Positions 12,882-24,388 are shown, counted from the stretch's first letter. The stretch: DNA of 64,000 bases from Hymenoscyphus infarciens (GCA_001414345.1 LLCB01000056.1:124001-188000), one strand, 5' to 3'. The notes: generated by a model from the sequence alone, not told the origin. Made by a program: numbers and translations.

Positions 12882-15542
12882 ATGGCCACAGCAGACCTAA
12901 CATCATATAGGTAACGCCTGGCATTAACACATTCGTTTCAAGCAACATGTACTAACGAACCACAGGCACAAAGAAGGAACCTCGAGAATCGCATCCTTCC
13001 TCGCAGACCTCGGGCAGGCCCGCGGCGTCACCCTCGAGCCCGTCGAAGCACAAGCAGCGCGGGAACCGCAAAAGAAGAGAGGAGGAAATAGAAGCCAACC
13101 GGAATACCCCATTGCGACCGGACAATGGATCCAACTCGCTGAAGCAATCGCGAAGGCAGAAGCTCCCGTCCCAAAATATATCACGTGTGTTGTGGACGAG
13201 GTGATTTCCCACCGCCGAAACGCTTTCGGTGTTTTCGCAAGGGAAGAAGGAAGGGGAGATATGACCAGAGTCATTTTTACTTCATCCAAGTTCTTGAACG
13301 GGTGCGAGAATCTTTGAGGACTTGTCCAGAGCAGGACTCGGGGAAAGAGGAACAGGAATTCTCGAGTACGGATAAGTACGACGACTCCTACATCGAATAC
13401 ACCGACGACAAGAAGCCCCGAGTTTCCTCCCAGGACGAGGAACGTGAACCATCAAGTACAGAGCTGGGTGAAAACTCGGCCAGTTCGGCCTCGATGACTC
13501 CGACGACAACGAACCACAAATTCCTCTGCTCATTTCGAGTTCGTACTTCGTCCCGAAGATGAACTACTGGATTACTCCATGTTCTTCTTCAACGAGTTCA
13601 AGGCTATGAGAATTTATATCCAAGGGATATGGAAGAAAGGGACTTTGGATCTCAACACGGTGTCAAACGTTACCAACATGGCGATTGAGATGATGACGAG
13701 TAGTGTTCAAGAACAAGCCAAGAACATGGCTTCCTTCGAGAATGTACCATCGGAAGAAGACTGGATCGATTGGGTTTACGAAAGACTATGCCTCGGAATC
13801 GACCTCAACCACCACAAGTCGAAAGTGGAATTCTTCAACTACGAAACAGCAGAACAAGCAGCTCTGGTATCCTAACCTGTCTCGGAGAGTTTCAAACATA
13901 TGATGCGGATTAAAAATGACAGTTATGGGAGCTTGACTGGATGGATGAATCCGACCTCGCCGTGGCTCCTGATGAAGGAGCGGATAATATCCATGCGCGA
14001 TACACGCAGGATGAAAAGAGCATCCAGCGCTTATGGCTGATCCGCAATACAGGTCTTCGATTACAACTCATTTTCCCGGCTCAAGATGGCCTCGGGAGAA
14101 TCTTCATCCATGAAAAACATGCATGTTCTGGAAAGGCTCCACTTGAGCTCGTTTTCGCTACGCAGACTTATCTGGATATTTTCCACATTACGCAATCGGA
14201 CCTTTCGAAAGCCTCATGAGAGCTCACCGCGACTGGACAACGAGTCAGAATCATTGCAAGTTCATACTTGTGGCAAAATTCGACTGCAGAGCTTCGGCGA
14301 ATCAACGATCCAAAGTTGGAACTCACCAATATTAAGATAGTTCCAAGATGGATCGACTTAGTTTCGGAATATATAGATAAGGATCCCATTAAAAAAGCTG
14401 TATCAGAGCTGAAAAACAAGCTACCACCAGACACGCAGAAAAGACTCTTGAAAAACTACATGAAGGACAACTTGTTATATCAAATCCACCCATTGCTTTG
14501 CGGAACCCACGATTACTGGTTCAAGATCAATGTTCGTTTTAATGCCATTGTGTGCTCAAACTTTTACGATTCTATCCTTGCAGCGGCTCACCTTTACAAC
14601 GCTGCAAGACAATCGAACTTGTTGAAGACAAAATGGCAAGATATGGAATACTTGATCGAGAAGCACACAGCCGAGAATATATTTCAGACTCGTCCAATAG
14701 TACGCAATGACAATACCCCTTGGCGAGGATCAGAGAACGACGTTTTTTTGCGGTTGAAGGACGACTCCTGGCTTGGTTTAAAGACCCTAGAGGAGGTGTC
14801 AACCTCGCGTTTTGGAGTCCCGGAGGCTTTTAGAGGCAAGCGACCAACAACACCTCGAGACTTCTGGGAGCGAGTCAAGCGAATGAAGAGAAGAAAGGAG
14901 GACTTGGATAGAAACCTCCGTGAAATTCCCCCGGTTCACGCAATTTTCTTCGACGTTGATAAGCCCGTTAGGTCTCCTCCCGCGGCCAAAAATCGAATAC
15001 TCCAAGGTTGTTGCTGCCCTCCAAGATCACATTCCCAAGGCCACCATCAACATAGACAAGTTCGGTAAACCAGGTACTGCGGTAAATATGCTGGAGCTCA
15101 TCTCAGTTCTCCTATCCTTCAATTGCGTCGACATCAATTTCGATTACCACGCCATGCAACAAAGTTGCGCGCGTCTGCTCTCCCGCATACACCAGAGCTT
15201 CATTGCGAGAATGAAGGATACATATTTCAATATAAGAACTTGATGAAAACCTGGTCTGAAGACTGGCTCTTATTGGGAGTTCCACAGTATATCTTTGTGT
15301 TGCATCCGGAGGCAGAGAAAATCTCTGGCAAGCTTGCAGATGACACTGAATACCACTCAAGATATTGCAAACAATTGAGGAGATGCGGTGTCTCACTGGC
15401 CAAAGCAAGCGACATCATGGCCAAGGTTATCAAGAACGAGGGTTCGGTCAATATCGATAAAGCCAAGGAGGGATGGTCAACAGCCCGGTGTGAGAAATGG
15501 GAGGCTGAGGGGCTGGATATGATCCATCGGTTGATAGAGTAG
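12882..15542 (+). pseudogene. DUF6604-type protein gene, broken by frameshifts
   Basis: The start is well formed: ATG at 12882, a 29-nt first exon, and a GT-AG intron 12911-12965 with a CTAAC branch, joining to HKEGTSRIASFLADLG and TGQWIQLAEAIAKAEAPV, which resemble the N-terminal DUF6604 domain of fungal proteins. A second clean intron is 13867-13922. The recognisable protein then continues in pieces in different frames. The frame shifts near 13250 and again near 13490-13560. An in-frame TGA lies at 14217. Further shifts occur near 14970 and 15190 before a stop at 15540. No frame-restoring GT-AG introns fit these points. Total remnant is about 790 codons. The sequence is not AT-enriched, so the damage is indels rather than RIP. 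The function of DUF6604 proteins is unknown. Consensus indels in the assembly are the main alternative, because some breaks lie by homopolymers. Confidence 0.7.
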
Positions 15543-16672
15543 TGGCTCTTGGATCGATAGGTTTTTCGATGTGATATCATATCTCGTACGAAGTAGGTGG
15601 TTTCTGTTGTGTGGAGTCGCGAGGATTACGGGAGATCTCCTGGAAGCTGGGGTTAACGTTAGCAAAGCCTTGGAATGAACAATGAGGGGACTGGCGATGT
15701 GATGGTACATAAGGAACAAATAAAGCCCACAGATGAGCATTTGCTCACAGGATATTGTAGTATGTTGGCCTTTCCTTTCCATGATACTATATATATATGA
15801 GGGGTGGTTGAGGTGTTGAGTTCAGAGGGGACGGAAAAAACGTCCGAATTTCCCCCTACGCAGAACACTACTATTACTACAATAGTATCTCTAACTGATC
15901 TCAGAAAAATACTAAAAAAATCTAGAATAAATCCCTAATGCCTAATTAATAATATAACAAGGTTACTTCTTTTTTAACAAGAGTATTGTGGATTTCTTTC
16001 TAATTTAGAACAATCTTTCGAGGGAGGAAATTCGGACGTTTTTTCCGTCCCTGTAGAGGTTGCATTGAAGCTTGGGGAGGCATAAAGTTATGCATGCATG
16101 CATGCATGCACAACTCAACTTTGCTTACACGCCAGGCTCACTCGAAAAAGCTGGACTGGCATACAACAGCTCGTCACAACCTCAACCTCAATCTTCGCCA
16201 CGACCCTCATCCATCCAGGGGCGTGGAAGCTCGCATCCTACGAAATAAGGTATGTCTCATTTCTTTCTATCGATACATGGTTTTGGCCTCATATCGATCG
16301 TGTCGCATCGCGGGGTTTGGGAGATGTGCCATTTCATGTCACCATGGCGATTTCTTAAGCTCCAGACGGCAGCGCGAGATATGATGATCATCTTTGAGGT
16401 CTATCTCAAAGAAATCGCCCTTTTCAATAAGATCCTCGATCGACGACTCGATCGGAGTGGTGCTGAAAAAGATGCAATATCCGCAATTTGCTCGATGACG
16501 AGTCTGCCGACAGCTCTCCCAACCGCACATCAATACCCTCATATGCTGACTCCAAGGTACAGTGATAGAGCTCATCTATCGCGAGATTTCCACGGCTTCG
16601 CCAGAAAAGCGTTGAATACCTCGGCCCGTTGGATTGGAAGGAAACTACCCCGCCATCCCCCAACCCGACAAA
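15543..16672. other. Intergenic region with a MITE and an ATGC microsatellite
   Basis: No coding region supported. It contains the inverted-repeat element at 15828-16051 and a TGCATGCA microsatellite at 16090-16110. Open frames from about 16250 to 16672 show no family resemblance and may be the 5' leader of the next gene. Confidence 0.5.
15828..16051. repeat. MITE with 26-bp terminal inverted repeats
   Basis: 15828-15853 (GGGACGGAAAAAACGTCCGA...) is matched perfectly in reverse complement by 16026-16051. The 224-bp element has an AT-rich, non-coding interior. Each terminal repeat is itself partly palindromic (CGGA...TCCG). No clear target-site duplication. A similar single terminus occurs at 40707-40742. 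The superfamily is not determined. Confidence 0.8.
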
Positions 16673-18211
16673 ATGGAGACCATCGAAAAAACCACAGGCG
16701 TAGAACCCGCTGCTGAGCCAGTCGAGGCTGTTGAGCCAGTCGAGGCTGTTGAGCCAGTCGAGGCTGCTGATGTTTCTACGACCTCTTTTTGGAAGTAAGT
16801 CATCCGTATATTTCATTACAGCATCACTCTCCTCTCCCACGATAAACACTGATACTTACAGCCTTCCTCATGTTATCTTCGCCATTGTTTTAGTCGGCAA
16901 GGACGAGACCCCTTTTGGCATTCAAAAAGACCTCCTTTGCGCCCACTCTCCCTTCTACCGCGAGCTATTCAGTCAGCAAGGAGAGGCCAAAGTTGAACTT
17001 GTCGTTAAGCTACCAGACACGGATGCGGAGATCTTCGGTTACTTTCAACGCTTCATGTTCACAGGTCATGTTTATCGAGGACTACCCATACCCGAATATC
17101 CTCAATTAATGGGTATTTGGAAATTAGCGACTGAGTTGAGAGTGGCCCCTTTGCGTACTGTTGTTCTTGAGATCATGGCAAAGAGAAGACAACTGACTGG
17201 TGCTATTCCTGGAGCTGAGCTTTTGAAGCAAGCCTGGAAAGAGACCGAAGATGGCAGCGGCCTGAGAGAGTTGCTTATCAAATGGGCTGCTGAACACAGT
17301 GAGTTTATTTACTACATTCTGGCCATTTTTACTCGAGCTCTGCTAACCCCCACTAGTGCGCGCTTCCCCCGAAGTTCGTAATGCATTTGCCAAATCTTTA
17401 CCACAAGAAATTCTCTTGGAACTTGTCATTGTGATGTCCGACCTACCAGCTACACCAAAGACTGCTCCAGCCACTCATATCCCCAATAAAACCCCGTACC
17501 TTCCACAACCTAACGTAGTCGATGGAGCACAATACCAAAGCCCTTACGGCCAACCTGCTCCCAAACGCGCTCGAAAGTCTGAAGGTAGAAACTCGGTCGT
17601 CAACGGTGACGGAGTTCACGAAGTAAAAACTGTCAAGAAGGCAGCTCGGAAGTCCGAAGCGCCAAGAAAGATTCACACCCTCAAATTCACCAAGCCTCTC
17701 CCACCAACCCCGTCGAACAACCGTCAACCAATGCATCCAGATCGCGAGCTTGCATACTGCCGGGATCTCATTGCTCGCATGCTCTCTGGCCCTGGCTTTT
17801 GGACTCGCTATGTTGGCCCGTTCAAGGAACCGGTTGACCCAGTTAGAGACAATGCTCCCAAATATTTCGACGTCGTTAAGCAACCTATGGATCTGAACAC
17901 TATCAAAGCCAAGATGGATCAAAACATATACACCGCTGCTGCACAATTCGAGGCCGATGTACGATTGATATTCCAGAATTGTTACGAGTACTGGACACCC
18001 GATGATCAAGTTTTCGGTGAATGCGAGGCTTTTGAGCGATTTTTCAATGAGAAATGGGATGCTCGAGACAAGTGTGAGTGATGCGTTGTCACACTATCTC
18101 CTTTGGCTCTGATGCTCCTAAATCATTCCGATGTTTTCCTACATAGTTGGCAATGACTTACGCACGCTTCTAGGGGTTCCCTCAGGTATTAAGTCAGAAG
18201 TCGTTCAGTAG
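16673..18211 (+). CDS. BTB/POZ domain - bromodomain fusion protein
   Basis: Four exons: 16673-16794, 16862-17298, 17357-18073, 18147-18211, 446 aa; all three GT-AG introns restore the frame. The N-terminus carries three tandem EPVEAV hexapeptides (18-bp DNA repeats, 16718-16768). Residues about 45-200 form a BTB/POZ fold (FGIQKDLLCAHSPFYRELF, then a PDTDAEIFGYFQRFMFTG stretch), typical for protein pairing or cullin-3 adaptors. A basic linker with PKRARKSE and KKAARKSE follows and could be a nuclear localisation signal. The bromodomain at about 315-425 has PVDPVRDNAPKYFDVVKQPM and DFEADVR-like FEADVRLIFQNCYEY. The acetyl-lysine-contacting Asn expected after NCYxY is Trp here, so binding may be altered. 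The final exon adds a short tail that ends SEVVQ. Nuclear role inferred. Confidence 0.9.
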
Positions 18212-21112
18212 ACTTTCATCTATGGTCTGAAAACTCGTGCGGAAACACATTTTCTGTAATAGCTGTGCATATGGTTGGTGGAACGAATAACTTGTAGGAA
18301 CTAGAAAACTGGTTAGTGGGAACAAACCCCTTGCTTGTCTCTTCTGGATACTCTTACTAACTGGTCTTTTTACAGGTTTGATCGTTTAAGCTCGAGGACC
18401 GATTGCTTCTTCCTATGCTTGCAAATACGCATGGAGTTTGGTGTTATTAGTTTCTATTGCTGTTATTGAAACCCAAAAAATTAAGTACTTTACGTGTGTC
18501 CTCCAACTCAGTGTGACGATCTCATTCGCCAAGACGTGCCCCCTCAAGTGAGGTATCAAGAATTCATTAATTTCATTCTAATTTGCGTTTCTACCTACTT
18601 CAACATTATTTCTCGGGGACACCGAACATTCTCATGGTACCTTCATACCTTCATATGTTGTCTAACGTCGGACACGGTATGACTGCATATGTAGATAACC
18701 TTCGAATGTACTCCCCTACCTATGCAGCAACGGAGTTCTTGCTTCCTTTGCCTAGATTAACTTTTAGATTGTTACAAATTCTGCAATTTGGGATTTGTCA
18801 CATTACACATGGTTTTATTGTAACGATCGCTTCTTGTTGGTGCTTTTGTTTCTGTGGCTAAGAAAGCTGTTGGGTGTTGGGAGCCAAGCAGAGAGCTACT
18901 GCAGCTTCTGGGATTCAAAAGACTTGCAGTATCTATCTGCCTCTGGTTGCGTATCTTTTTACTTTGAGACGGGGCTGGAATAGGGGTGCTTGATGGATAA
19001 GGTCGTATTTATCCTGGTAGCATGTGTTCCCCACCACGTGCTCAGCCTTGTGTGAAGAGATGACTTATTTGGGTATGGTGTCTCGGTTGTGCGTCATCTA
19101 CTGATACATGGGTTGAGTGGTCACTAATATATCAGTTTCTAACAATTATTTTTGCGGTACTGAATTTTTGGAGCTCAATGTTAATTCGTCTGCATTCTGG
19201 CATACTTACGATTGATTGCCTTGGCTCTACAAGCTGGCATATCCTTTGGAACGACCTTGGAATCCTGCCGACCCATTGAAATTGGTCGTGTCCCACCAAT
19301 TCCATCCCAGACAGAATACTTATCTCGACCGCCCATAAAAGCCAAGAGATCAAAGGAATATTTTGGGGCGTCATGCAATGCATATGAATTTGCAAGTTCC
19401 GAACCTCAAGTTTCCTTTCTCTCAAAAAAGCACGTACAAGGGAAAAATCTGGAGACGACCGGAAGTACTATATTTTCCCAGTGGTTTACGGTTATCTTTC
19501 TTTCGTGGACTTAGTCACTTCATCGGCCACACCGAAGGCACACCGAAAGGATTGTTGTGATATTAGTCTGCATAGGATAAACTCGCGTATACTCGTGAAT
19601 TCCGCTTTTTGGCTTCAAGTCCTGCCGGCACTCACACACGTGGACTCCACGATATTTCGTGCAGCACAACCAAGCGGCAATCAAGTTGGGTCTGGGCGGA
19701 TAACATGCACGAAATACTGCGGAGAAATCCCATTGCCATACAAGACTCCAGATCCTTCGGACGATTTATGGTATTCAAACCAAACAGAAAACTCCATTCC
19801 ACGCGCTGAAACCCGGCAGATACGACTCTGCGTTCCGTACTTGGACATTTGGATGTCATAGACATGTGAAAAGGGGTAATGGTGTACCGCCAGTACCGAT
19901 GAAGTACTTGCAACGGAGCGGAGTAGCTTGTGGTGTGTGATAGGAAAGGTATGCAGTGAGAAAGTAGATCGTGCCAAAGTTCACAGCCTTAAACGGGCCG
20001 ACGGATGAGCAACGTCGGGGGTCACGAACCGTATGCGGTAAGACCGCCATTTGTAAGAGAAGAGAGAGCCTCAAGTGGACGCCCTTTGGCTCTGCCAGGC
20101 TTAAACGAGGCATTTTGTCCTCTTGAGAATTTGTGATACCACACTCTCTTCCATTGCCGGCGCGTAGGCGTGAAGAAATACGAGAACCGAAGTTGTCATC
20201 TCTAAATTCGTCATTTCCCAAAACGGCCTTACATTTAATTCTGCGGTTATTTTATCCTGTGGTGAAAATGCTCTTTATCCATGTCTTGGGAGCAGTTTTG
20301 AACCCAATTGTGGGCACTTCGTTGCCGTGATGCAAGCATTCGAGTACCTCACTGTATTATTCTTCGCCCTTAAATTGTTGTTGCCTTCTGAATTTGGCTT
20401 CCTGGGTTTAGCCAAAAAGTGCCTACCACGTTGTGACGCCGGCGTGCGTCAAGCACCAAGAAAAGCTGAGTGCACTTACCCCAGCAGTCCCCATAATATG
20501 TTTATATTATGCCTCCCCGGCTTTTCTAATCCTGTAACGCTAAAAATGTGCGACATCCTCCCTGAAGGTCGCATGGCCCCCTCGTGGCTCGGAGCTGTCA
20601 GAGGCATGCAGCGGCCGACTATCCAGCATCTTTGATTTGTGGCTTCGTAAAACAAAACCCCAGACAGGGGCAATTCTCTAATTCCTGGTTGCTGGCTTCC
20701 CTGTCTCGTACCTGTTCTCCACTGTTTCGTTTCAAGAATCGATAGCCAGAAGATTATATTTGGAGGGCGAATTGAATTCGAGGTCGTCGACCACTGGATC
20801 GCCCGGAAAGGCACAGCTACATGTACCATCTCCTAGAGGTTCCCCGATTGGGGCTTCTTGGATGGGCTATGGAGATTACGTGGAAGCAGAGGCAGAAGGA
20901 GAAGAGTATTTGGATACTTTACCTCCTGCAAGCTGTGCCTTTTCTTTTCCTCTCTTCGTCCTCCTCCTATTTTCTCTGCCTATCTCAAATCCCCTTTTTG
21001 TCTACACTCTCTCCAAAGCGGTCTCTGAGATCTACTGAAGGGACAGTCAATAGCTACAGTGCCGAGCTGTGCTGAGAATTCTAGGAAAATCCTCCCTCCA
21101 TCCTTCTTCTAA
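18212..21112. other. Long intergenic region, no gene recognised
   Basis: About 2.9 kb with many short open frames on both strands, none with a recognisable domain or a consistent splice model. The minus-strand frame at 19378-19181 is the most protein-like by eye but matches nothing I know. Composition is ordinary, with no RIP-like AT block. Confidence 0.5.
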
Positions 21113-21516
21113 ATGCCGAGAACCATGTCCAACACGGCTGGACCGAAAAATAAGTCCTTGAAAAGGGGCGGTAGCAATACGTAAACCACACCAAGCTACT
21201 TCTTGGTACCTCGACTTACTGACAGTTTCTATTAGTGAGCAGCGAGCTGATCCAAGTTCTTCCAATTCGCGAACAGCATCTTACTCTTCAACTGCCAGTC
21301 AGTCTTCATACCAAAAGTCAGTTTCCTATCTTCCCCACTTTCAATATCTTTTTTATACGTTTCTGTTACTAATCTATCCTGTCAAGTAGCGTTTTTGGAA
21401 ACCAGCATCGCCGTACCGTCTCCTCACAACTTCTCAACTGGCAAGCCGAAACACGAGACGAACAGCTCACCTGGACAGAGAAAATGGAGAAGGAGAAATG
21501 GAAAAGACAACCTTGA
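21113..21516 (+). CDS. Small Ser-rich hypothetical protein, three exons
   Basis: A 91-aa product is obtained from exons 21113-21180, 21236-21316 and 21390-21516. The donors are GTAAAC and GTCAGT. The introns (55 and 73 bp) contain TTACTGAC and TTACTAAT branch-like sites before TAG acceptors, and both splice junctions keep one frame (phases 2 and 2). The protein starts MPRTMSNTAG, has a Ser/Thr-rich middle (SSSNSRTASYSSTASQSS) and a charged, Trp-containing C-terminus (LLNWQAETRDEQL, EKEKWKRQP). No signal peptide or membrane segment is seen. I do not recognise the family. Support comes only from the coherent splicing and composition; an upstream exon is possible. A competing reading with the donor at 21171 gives a different frame, but with a poorer donor. 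Confidence 0.5.
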
Positions 21517-22536
21517 GAAGACAAGCTTATTATTTGAGAGTTGGAATGTGTGATTCTGTGGGATTTTTGATATGTTAGAAGCGTATTTGTACTATTTTGC
21601 CTGATGTGGTTGGTGGAAAAATCACATGCAATTGGTTATGTAGTTGGAGTTAGGAGGTCATATGGCAGTGGAGACCAACAAGAAGAGTGGGAAAAGTGCG
21701 TGGGGAATTACTAATGATTTATGATTGGATGCATGGTAAATGAAAAGAGCTTTTTTTTTAGAGAAGGGCGATTGTTTCTTGGTTGCTTACTGGTTGCACG
21801 GGAGGTTCTTAACGAAAGCGAACCCTAGTAATTACTATAGCAATACGTGACAAATCCTAGGAAACATGTCTAACATGAATGAAAAAAATGGAGTGTATTA
21901 GCTTGAGGACAAGAAAGGGGACTTTCTTAGCCGAGGAGGAATGATCATGTGATGAGGCTCCTCAATCCCGTGAAGTGTTCATGAAGAGTGTTAGCGTAAC
22001 GAACTCTATGGTAATGCTGAGGCCGGAGAGTGTCTGTCAAAGTCTTTAATGTTGAAGTTCTTCTACATCTGACCGGGAGTGTTCCAAGGATGAGGTCACG
22101 TTTAAATGGAATCGATTCTTTGGGCATCAGTTCACCGTAGCGAACAAGTGTGCAGCCAAGTACAGCCATAATTATTTGTTGGGGCGCACTTACTACTTTT
22201 GAGGGAGTATTATAACTTCTTAACATAATACCCTTTTATTTTTATTAACTGTTGTAGTATATTTGTAAACTGTGTAGATTGTGGTCCTTTGCTCTTTTTT
22301 AAAATAAAAAAGCGTTGTGGTTCATAATAGTTAGGGTAAGTTTAAGTTATATTAGACTTACGTAAATGCAAGTCTAAGCTTTGGTGTGGTGGCCGCAGTG
22401 TTTGTGTTGGTGACCGTAACGAGGTGATACCCAAAAAATCGTTTCCTAGATGAATCGGTGACGTATTTTGTACCGCCTCCCAAAGATTATCTTTCCAAGC
22501 CAGTTTCATAAACCAACGGAAAAACAAAATCTTAAA
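21517..22536. other. Intergenic region, no gene seen
   Basis: No coding region supported. 22200-22340 is AT-rich. The last 100 bp is the presumed leader of the gene starting at 22537. Confidence 0.5.
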
Positions 22537-23139
22537 ATGACCTCTCCAATTCACAGAACAATAGACGTGAACAACGACCTCCGACTCCGAGCTCTGCTCT
22601 CAGCCCTTGACCGCAGCCCAAATCAGGCCCCCGTCCTCAGGCTCTGGCATTCAATTGTTCCCGGGTTCTTCCCCATGTCCGAAGGCTTCGCGACTTATTT
22701 CAAAATACCCAATTCAGCAAACTCGCAAATCCCCTCAGCGGAAGTATTCGGCGTCCGGAGAGCATTATGTGGTGCCGATGACCCGTCAGAATTCGTCCAA
22801 AAAGAAATCCTAGTTCTGGTCTGTAAACCTCCTTCTTCAGACACACCGGAGAATTGGAAATGTGAGAATGAAGAGCTAGTTCCTTATATGTTGAATCTTC
22901 CCCATTCGGCTACAGAACAAGGACCCCCAGCGGCGCATGTAGCGATTGCTATCGGGAGGAAGATTCAATTTTTCAAATGGATTGGGGGTGAGAAAACGAA
23001 GCTGGAGAAGATTGATGAAAAGCCGTTGGATATGTTCGTCGAGGAGGATGCGAAGATGGTGGCGAAACATCTGAACGACATTAAAGATCAGACCTGGGAT
23101 TATGAGAGTTGGGAACCGGTTGCTGGAGTTGGCTCTTGA
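22537..23139 (+). CDS. Hypothetical protein, 200 aa
   Basis: Single-exon reading frame starting MTSPIHRTIDVNNDL; the frame is open further upstream, but 22537 is the first ATG. The protein is acidic to neutral, with no signal peptide, no membrane segment and no cysteine clusters. A central block (HVAIAIGRKIQFFKWIGG) looks like a beta-rich core followed by a short charged helix. Length, codon use and lack of repeats suggest a real gene. It is probably lineage-restricted; I do not recognise a family and assign no function. Confidence 0.65.
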   Translation: MTSPIHRTIDVNNDLRLRALLSALDRSPNQAPVLRLWHSIVPGFFPMSEGFATYFKIPNSANSQIPSAEVFGVRRALCGADDPSEFVQKEILVLVCKPPSSDTPENWKCENEELVPYMLNLPHSATEQGPPAAHVAIAIGRKIQFFKWIGGEKTKLEKIDEKPLDMFVEEDAKMVAKHLNDIKDQTWDYESWEPVAGVGS

Positions 23140-23490
23140 AGGTATTGTTGCTTCCCATTTTGAGATTGTAGACTGAATTGTGAATAGGTTGAGACCCCAG
23201 TCATTAAATTTGGCGTTATAGGTGCTTCGGCGATTGTCGAGGACAAAGTGGGCATTCGATACCAATCTTCCTTCTGATGAAGCGCTGCCAGGCTTATCTC
23301 TTCCGAACGCTAGCAAGGTTTTTGAAGTTATTATGTGCACTTATTTTTCCAGTTATGATACCCTGAGCACTACTACCATGTCTATTTCAAAATAATGAGA
23401 GATTTGAACTATGGATCCCGAGAACGGTTTGCAGAGTCGGCGTAAAAGGGACTTTGGGGAGGAGACAGAGATGCCTTTATTGAGAATCAG

Positions 23491-24180
23491 TTATTCGAAA
23501 CACCAAAATTCTTGTGCTCTCTTCCATCCCCTCTTCGGGTTGGCCTTTTTCTTGGCTTCCTCGACCGCCTTTGCTATTTCCGCTTCCTGCCGTTTTTCCT
23601 CTGCCTCTCAAATGTCAATATCTCTTACAAGTTCATTCACAGGTTCTTCAATTCCCCATCCTTCAGTCGATGAAAACTCACCCCATTTTACCCCCAATCT
23701 CCTCGCTAAAGCCTTCCCTTCTTCAGCTGTCACCACTCTTTTCTTTTCCAAATTCGCTATATTTCCCCAAGATTAAAATGGGAAGTGCATTCAGCCCCAC
23801 CGTAACAAATGACCCCCCTCGCAAACGGTGGTATTTGAGATTTTCGTCATATGTAAAAAGATTAAGCTCTTTCCACAGTTGACTTATAGAATCAAACGAA
23901 TTGCGGTCTGTCACAGAATATGTCACAGAATACACGAGAATCACCCTTTAGCATTGCTGGTTAAATAAAGTTGCGAGTGTAGCGGGCCGCGCTCCGCATC
24001 GATGTATGAGGCTTCGAGGATATAAGGTCGTTTGCCTAAGGTGACTGATTTCGTGCGAATTTCGGCATACGGGTTTCCGTGAAGTCCAACTACAAGCCTA
24101 AACCCCTGAGAATTGTCTTGGAACGACTCCACAAATACGAAAAGAGAGCGATAGAGTCTTGTGAGATATTGAGAAATTTG
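23491..24180 (-). pseudogene. Ras-like small GTPase, decayed
   Basis: Reading the minus strand from about 24180 gives a Ras-like chain in several frames: FVESFQDNSQG near the start, then ILVYSVT...DRNSFDSISQLWKEL (the conserved beta4-alpha3 region), LPILILG, and then in a shifted frame KRVVTAEEGKALARRLGVKW and a Lys/Glu-rich tail ending at 23491. Defects visible: a stop just before ILVYS; a 12-bp tandem duplication (TATTCTGTGACA) that doubles YSVT; a frameshift near 23755 that destroys the NKxD region; a TGA inside the tail; and no P-loop found upstream. A plus-strand open frame at 23411-23776 is only its antisense shadow. The gene may descend from a divergent Ras-family paralogue. Confidence 0.7.
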
Positions 24181-24199
24181 AAAGGATTGCGAGAGTTAC

Positions 24200-24383
24200 T
24201 GTTGTTGTATTAATTATTTACTCTCATAATAACTAACCAGATTAGAGTTAGCTTACTCATAGGGTATTTATACTTCCTCCTACGTATAGTAGATAGTTCT
24301 CCTCTTTAAAGTAATTAATATCTAAATTTCTATCTTATAATATTGAATACTAATACAACTTCTCTTAACCTTCACTTACAATA
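24200..24383. mobile_element. Solo LTR (Copia-like) with 5-bp target-site duplication
   Basis: A 184-bp AT-rich segment beginning TGTTGTTGTA and ending TTACAATA is flanked by identical 5-bp direct repeats GTTAC (24195-24199 and 24384-24388). The end would be the canonical ...CA if one C-to-T change is assumed. It contains a GGGTATTTATAC promoter-like box. It sits just upstream of the Ras-like remnant and may be what separated it from its 5' end. No internal retroelement sequence is nearby. Confidence 0.6.
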
Positions 24384-24388
24384 GTTAC

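Noticed and set aside
18062..18081. Stop at 18079 as the end of the bromodomain protein
   Set aside because: A GTGAGT donor just before it and a TAG acceptor at 18146 give an in-frame final exon with a sensible C-terminus.
19181..19378. Protein-like minus-strand frame in the long gap
   Set aside because: Only 65 codons, no family match and no joining exons, so it was kept as intergenic.
23411..23776. Plus-strand open frame with Ser/Phe-rich hydrophobic protein
   Set aside because: Antisense of the Ras-like remnant; the minus strand shows family similarity, this one does not.
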